Assembly (NCBI GenBank): GCA_001466705.2
Contig: LATX02000194.1
Span: forward strand, 62,001-126,000
Direction of reading: 5' to 3'
From: Moniliophthora roreri
Lineage: Eukaryota > Basidiomycota > Agaricomycetes > Agaricales > Marasmiaceae
DNA: 64,000 bases
The stretch's first letter is position 1. Each line of letters begins with the position of its first letter. This document shows, one piece after another, positions 58,390-64,000 of this stretch. Both the position numbers and the translations under genes were made by a program. The notes beneath the pieces were generated by a model. That model was not told where the DNA came from, ran no database searches, and saw nothing but the letters and a program-made list of their open reading frames with translations.

Positions 58390-59153
58390 TCACTCTCCGC
58401 GATTCGGGTTCACTCGCTCAAACACCGGAAGGCTGGAATCTCCCACTTTGAAGTCGGGATTTTCGCTCCAGTAACCGCCCCGGAGGGCAAGGAAATTCCG
58501 GATGAGGTCGTCTCCGCCCTCGCTGAGAATACTCTCTGGGTGGTACTGGACAGCTTCTAGTGTGTACTCCTTGTGCCTAACGCCCATGATAACATCAGAC
58601 TCCTCCGAGGCGGAAGTGATTTCGAGTTGAGGTGGCAAGGACGATTCCGATGCACTGAGTGAGTGGTAACGGATCGATTTGATCCCCTGCGATATTCCTC
58701 TGAAACAACCTCTTCCGTCATGTCGGACGCGGCTGACTTTTCCGTGCTTGATCTCGCCAGCATAACTATACGGTATAAAACGGATCGTTAACGACTTGAC
58801 AAGTCAGGAAAGAGGTTAGAAGCCTACCCAATCTTTCCGCCGTGAACATCAACGAGGCACTCTAAGCCCATGCAAACACCCAAGATGGGTACTTTGCCTT
58901 GGAAGTACTTTATGGCCTCCCTTGAGATGCCCGAGTCAGTTTGAGGGTGTCCTGGTCCTGGGGATATGACGAGGGAGTTGAGTTTGAGCTGGGGGAACTG
59001 CTTTGGTGATATCGCATCGTTCCTAATTACAGTAACCTGGGCTCCCAAGAGACAGAGCTGCTGGTAAAGGTTCCAGGTGAACGAGTCGAAATTGTCGATC
59101 ATGAGCACGTCGAGCTGTCCGGAGAGGTGAGGTGGAAGAGTTTCAACGGCCAT
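58390..59153 (-). CDS. Stand-alone glutamine amidotransferase, partial tandem copy of TRP1
   Basis: Two exons (58828-59153, 58390-58765) give 233 residues, with the intron at the same place and phase as in TRP1. The protein matches only the GATase domain: DVLMIDNFDSFTWNLYQQLC, LVISPGPGHPQTDSGISREA, nucleophile GVCMGLECLVDVHGGKIGY and EAVQYHPESILSEGGDDLIR. After GGYWSENPDFKVGDSSLPVF the similarity to TRP1 fades and a stop follows, before the IGPS domain. The reading frame is clean and changes relative to TRP1 are mostly conservative, so it is probably expressed as an anthranilate-synthase component II subunit. Fungi normally have this domain only in the fused protein. Confidence 0.88.
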
Positions 59154-60076
59154 GATGTCTGCAGCGGCGAATGGTATGAAGGCGTCTTGTACGGAGCCAC
59201 TATAGAATATCTCATACTTATACGAGGAGCTTCATTTTGAGAATCGAGATACGACGGACACCGCGCCCGGGTCTTGACCTGCCTGAAACACGCCTGTAAA
59301 AGTATGATGTTTACACTGCCGTAGACCTGATGAGGAAATACTTCAGGTTTTCCGCTCATCACCGCATCGGAAGTACCTCGGATTGGGCTGTGATGCCTCA
59401 AGTGTCAACGGTCTCGCAGTACGCGGCCGTGGGAGATGTTCTGTGGCTGTAATCCATTTCCTGTTCGAGCCAAATATGCTATATTGACTTTGCACATACG
59501 ATAACAGAGGTAGACAAAGCTTGTCAAGGTTAAGATGACGGGGTTTCTTGTAAACCAAGGAGGTACGACATCGTATTGAAGGCTGCCTCAGGAACGAACT
59601 CTGGCCATAATCATGAGTACAGATTCCTGAAACACACTGACCTATTTCAGCCAATTCGTAGGTCACCAAGGCTCGGATTGACTCCAAGTTGTGACCAAAA
59701 AGAAGAGACGATAAACGAACCAGGGATTTGGACGCTTATACTGTGACTGTACGGAAGAAAGTGCCGCTGGTCTAGGGATGCGCACCGTCTCGTCAAGAAA
59801 AACCTTTGGATTTCGAGTGCTACTGTGAGAGAGACAGCCGTGTACCGTCCGAGGACCAAAAAAGACGGTATCAACGCGTCAAAGGGCGCTAAACGTGTGC
59901 CACTGCGTATCTATTGAGCTCGGGTATAGCAAGGTAAAAGTAACTCACAAGGTGCTCTGGTACACCCGGCCGTTTCTATAATACTGCGGTGTCCCGTCCA
60001 AGCGTGTAGTTGAACCATCACTGACGCCAGTGGCCCGTCGACGGTACAGTGCGCATTCCTAGACTGGTTAATAGCT
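59154..60076. other. Intergenic region between amidotransferase copy and carboxypeptidase
   Basis: No supported gene. The first 200 bp is the upstream region of the amidotransferase copy. ORFs at 59343-59874 on the minus strand lack motifs or plausible splice structure. It also takes the 3' end of the carboxypeptidase gene. Confidence 0.4.
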
Positions 60077-62605
60077 TCACTGCACCTCGTCCGAAATGAA
60101 TCGGTCATAGGTCCCCTCCATACGTCCCCTCCATACGAATTGACTGAAGTAGGTCAGTAGCTGTTCGTTGCAAACTTACGAGGCGTCATATGCCCAGAGA
60201 AGTAAAATTCCACGTCTGAACAAATGAGGGCAAGGTTAAGTTGGGAATAGTGGTGGCGTACGTACATGTAAGACCTCGTTCGGTGTGTGCAGACCCGAAG
60301 ACTCCGAAGTTCCGAACCGTAAAACTTTCGGGCTCAATTGGGGTCTGGAAGCCCTGTGCTCCTGCCCAGGTCATATTTCTATGTGATTGGTGCGTCCTTA
60401 GCACCTATACGGTCTTGGAACCGGTGAACAGCTCACTGGATAGCGATACGAGTTCCCTCCGCAACGAGAATAAAGTCCTGGTTCACTAATAAGATTTTAG
60501 GTGGCTCTCGAATAATTTCATGACCTACCGCCAAACCGTGTACGATCACTGTCCTCACAGATTTCTCAATGACGTTGGGCATCACGCTGAGAGTAGAAGC
60601 AATGGACTGATCCCTTCCTGGGCCCCCAGTTGCGCGGTTGATGTACACTGAACCGCTTGAGCAATCCTGCCAGTTGGTGGGGGGCACATGAAGGATTTCT
60701 TGCACCTTCGTTAGATGGAGTACGATGAGCTTCTGGTACCGTTGGGAAATATGGGACTCACATCCGTCCTATGGCGATAGTTAGACATCATCCTCGAATA
60801 ATGAGAGGGATTCGTACCGATTGAAGTAGATAAACTTTTGAGTTGAGCGCGGGAAGCCAAGGACAGACCAAAGGTTGGGGAATGTGTCGGTCACTCTGTG
60901 AATGACACAGCTCCATCAGTAAGACACATCCCTTTGAAAAGGCGAACTTGCTCACCGATAGACATCGAATACCGGGTTGAGGCTAGGACCGACATTAGCC
61001 ACGTTACGCGCTGGTAATCTAATCTCAACGAGACTTACACACCGACCGCTCGCTGAATCGGGCTATGAATCCGACACTCCGGTTTGACAGTACCAAGGGT
61101 CCCTTCAACAACACCAGCAGGGAACGGTAACTGACCAGCTGGAGGATACGTGACAAACTTATCGAGGTAATCAGTGTATCCGCAGGAGTCGGAGATTTCC
61201 TGTAGCTGGTCCCAGAAAGAACTATTGAAGGGGAAGACGTTTGCGTTCGCCTATTTGAGCGTTTAGTCGAGGTCTGTGAATTCACAAAGTAGATTGACGA
61301 ACCTTTGCAAAGCGAAGGGCTGGAATCTCCTGCTGGACGACACCGTATGTAAGACTTGGATCTGCAATCCAGATTCCTTTCAGATCAAGCTCAAGGCCTG
61401 GGTGCTCATAAATCCAGTTTGCAATATAAGGAACGTCTGCAATTATTCACGATGAGCACTGCAAACGTAGAAGCAATGACGTGTTTCGCACAGAATCCCG
61501 CATACTGATGTTTATTGAGTGAGCGTCGAAGAACGAATGATGTATCAGGTCTACTCACACTCTCTCCAGTGAGATAGAAATCGTTACCTTTGAGCTCTGA
61601 GAACACTTCAAGGAACTGCTCCAAGAAGCCCGTGAGCTGCTCTGCAAGTTCGTCGTCGTTGGTAATGTTGGGCCTTCCTTGACTAAAACCAGTCTGATGA
61701 TAATCAGTGTTAATAATCAGTGTTGAGAATGTGCCAATCAGTTGAATGAACCTACTCCTACGGGCTGCTCAACCCAGAGGACGTGTGAGAGATTGGTCCA
61801 CGAAAAAGGGTTTCTATGTGTGGGATGAGGTGGGTCATTGTATATCAATAAGGCTGCTTACGGTGTCGGTTCCGCTTGTCCCCAAGACCATGCTGTTCAG
61901 ATACTTAAAATGAATGACATATATAAGGATGGCAAAGAGCGTACATATTGGGCCGTTTTCTTGAAGGAATCCCTCAAGAGACGAACACCCTGGGCCACCT
62001 GAAGGTCACCTTCAGACTTAGCTCGCGTGAGTTAGCACCAGCGAACGCTACCGTTTGTCCAGAACACCAAGTTTTTGGTATGCTCGATGTTGGTTGTCGG
62101 CCAGAACCTGTAGATGGCAGTCAGTGATTGTGGCATTATTTACATCGGACAGAGCCGTACCAGAAGAACAGTTTACGTGTCTCGTTTGGATCAGCAGAGA
62201 TCGGCATTAATCCAGCCCAAGAGGGACCTGTGTCCCCATAGACATGATGAGGATATTCAGAAAGCATCTAAGAGAGCTTGCCTGCATCAAAGTTCACTAA
62301 AATATCGTCAGTGGTGTAAGGTGGGGATCTATGCAGAATTGATGCAGAGAAATACCTTCAGGTACCGTGGTGCCGTCAATGAAAAACTGCTCTGCAGCGG
62401 GATTTGCAAATGTGATTGTAGGTTCTTGTTGCCTCTTTTTAAGGGCGGAGGGGTCTGCCATAGGGCCAAGGAAATCGCGCATTCGTTGCATCTGTTCGCG
62501 TTGAATCTCCATCGCATCCTCCATACCTTGCATAGCTCCGCCTAACGCGTGGGCCGCAGGTATGATGAAGCATGAGAGCAGAATCGCTGCCAGGAAAGAT
62601 TTCAT
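60077..62605 (-). CDS. Secreted serine carboxypeptidase (S10 family)
   Basis: Removes C-terminal residues from peptides, acting in the vacuole or outside the cell. The signal peptide is MKSFLAAILLSCFIIPAAHA. About a dozen exons are separated by short introns. The S10 hallmarks are NLVFWTNGGPGCSSLEGFL, NLSHVLWVEQPVGTGFSQGR, the nucleophile region YLTGESYAGFYVPYIANWIY, the Asp in HGLADFILVAEGT and the His in YFSGHMTP. All three triad residues are present. The last junction (intron about 60138-60180) is unclear: the expected continuation QFVWRGRMEGTYDRF to a stop at 60077 needs a non-consensus acceptor, while the consensus acceptor leads to an unrelated tail. Exon limits upstream are approximate. 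Confidence 0.87.
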
Positions 62606-63375
62606 CTTTAGGGTGTTTTACTCGTTCGATCGAGTGACTGATTTATAGCCCTTGGAGAGAACTAATTTTAGATGCCAGAAGCCAGACATCATACGACAGC
62701 GAAGGGCATGCACCATCACATGGGCGCGAACTTCTCGATTTTGGTTCCGGAGAGGGCTGATAGCGGAGATGGTTCCCGCTGAGCGTGCTGTTGCTGTCCT
62801 CGATCGAATTACAATGCCTTATGCCGAGTTGATTAGGGTACACAATCTGACGACTGCGAGAAAAGAAGCGATATTGATTTGCTGATATCTTTAAAAGCAT
62901 TTCTATCAGTGTATGGTTCATCATGAGTGGCACAGAAGACATGTGGAGTGAATGAAATCGTCTTACAAACGGAGGGTGTTATTCCCATGGTTCCTGATAG
63001 AAGAGCATCACTCATTACAGAGGCTTTCGACTACATTGCGCCTGGGAAATGAGCTCGGAGATGTCTGACAGTCTTGCAATTCCTGCAAGTTATACTTGCC
63101 ACAGTAGGCCATCAGGGTCAATTACGAGTCCGTTTCTGGCGTTGTGGTTTTGGAATTTTTGGGGCTGACGGTAATGAGAGCGTGCTAAGCGAGCCAAACA
63201 AAACGATCTATCGACATCTATCAGACCACAGCTTTCCCACCCAGTTAAGTATACCTTTCGCGTGAGGAAAAAGTTGGCAGATAAAGCAAAGATAAAGACG
63301 AATCAACTCGTAATCACTAAACGTAGAAGACGCGCAACGATAGAGATCGCTCTGTTGTATTCAGAGATGTCATAG
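62606..63375. other. Upstream region of the carboxypeptidase gene
   Basis: No gene is supported. On the minus strand a tataaatcagtcactcg element at about 62630-62646 sits some 35 bp before the carboxypeptidase ATG and may be its TATA box. Other ORFs here look random. Confidence 0.4.
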
Positions 63376-63640
63376 TTACCCGTTCGGGTAGTGATGCTTG
63401 CGCTGCGACGCGGCTGCGTTGAGGTGCATGACAAGGTTCCGGATGCCTGCCTTCTGGTACTTAGGGTTGGGAGGTAAGCGGCCTAAATAATTACAAAAGT
63501 GATTCTATGTATTTTGATGCGGCGTACATACTTACGCTCGAGTACTCTTTAATGCTCACATACGAATACCGTATGACCGTGACATTGAAAACTGTTGTGG
63601 CATTGTAGTGATTAACCGAACAGTACTTGCTGGTCTTCTA
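63376..63640 (-). CDS. Possible 3' exons of an unidentified gene (doubtful)
   Basis: On the minus strand a stretch reading KYCSVNHYNATTVFNVTVIR and then SYVSIKEYSS is followed after a candidate intron by RLPPNPKYQKAGIRNLVMHL and a stop at 63376. The composition looks coding, but the phase of the joining splice is ambiguous: the canonical GT donor leads into a different frame. No upstream exons could be followed to 64000, and no family is recognised. Confidence 0.3.
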
Positions 63641-64000
63641 TCTTGCTTGTCCGCTCATCCTAAATTTCCTTGAGTGTATTGATAAGTGGCGGGAATGCTT
63701 TGACTCCACGTATATCAGATACAATCCGTGCCGCAGCTGAAAGAAGACGGATGTCGGAAATCTGAGTCTGGCGTGAAAAACTTAACAGCCGACATTGTAA
63801 AGCCCAGATCACGGCGTCCCAAAATAGCGAGGTGCTAAAGGTCTGACCGGGGCCCTAAAAAGGTGAGCGGGCGGAAACAAAACTCCAGACATTTGTTGCT
63901 GACGCCGATCGAGTTTTACAGCCAAATTTGATAGCCATTCGTATAAAAACCTATCGATGGTGAGATACACCCCTGTACATGATGTTCAAGGCGACCTATC

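Overview
The window looks like a gene-dense chromosome segment from a mushroom-forming basidiomycete (Agaricomycetes). The genes carry many short introns of about 45-60 bp, the intergenic gaps are small, and the protein families fit: NoxR, Slt2 MAPK, trifunctional TRP1 and ArmH-type flavin halogenases. I rebuilt exon structures by hand from GT-AG (rarely GC-AG) junctions that restore conserved protein frames. Most rebuilt coding sequences are exact multiples of three, which is a strong internal check.

Layout. 0-5.5 kb: INO80 subunit Ies6 (-), divergent from Puf6 (+), then a TFIIIA-like zinc-finger protein (+). 5.5-12 kb: secreted GH15-CBM20 glucoamylase (+), glucosamine-6-phosphate deaminase (-), an IMPACT-family protein (+) and a membrane-anchored SGNH-like protein (-). 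12.4-18.5 kb: a quinate/shikimate-dehydrogenase-like gene, an acid lipase and a three-domain relative of the C-terminal half of AROM (QutR/qa-1S type), all on the minus strand. 19-25 kb: Pxr1 (-), divergent from the PDAT acyltransferase (+, with four microexons), then an unknown gene (-). 25.8-31 kb: two tandem flavin-dependent halogenases. 31-41 kb: PITH protein (+), NoxR (-), Drs2-like flippase (-). 41-49 kb: GT32-like glycosyltransferase (+), a decayed copy plus an intact copy of a tetraspan protein (-), Slt2/Mpk1 MAP kinase (+). 49-51 kb: a broken MFS sugar transporter carrying a 210-bp MITE with perfect terminal inverted repeats. 51-64 kb: a large gene with a possible XPF-like (Zip2/SHOC1) C-terminus, trifunctional TRP1 (-), a tandem partial copy of TRP1 reduced to the glutamine amidotransferase domain (-), a serine carboxypeptidase (-) and a doubtful fragment.

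Functionally the segment is mostly housekeeping: chromatin, ribosome biogenesis, 5S transcription, lipid synthesis, membrane asymmetry and cell-wall signalling. Overlaid on this is an aromatic-metabolism theme: QutR-like protein, shikimate-dehydrogenase-like protein, TRP1, an extra amidotransferase and two halogenases of a family that chlorinates aromatic natural products. No polyketide or terpene synthase is visible, so a complete biosynthetic cluster is not shown here.
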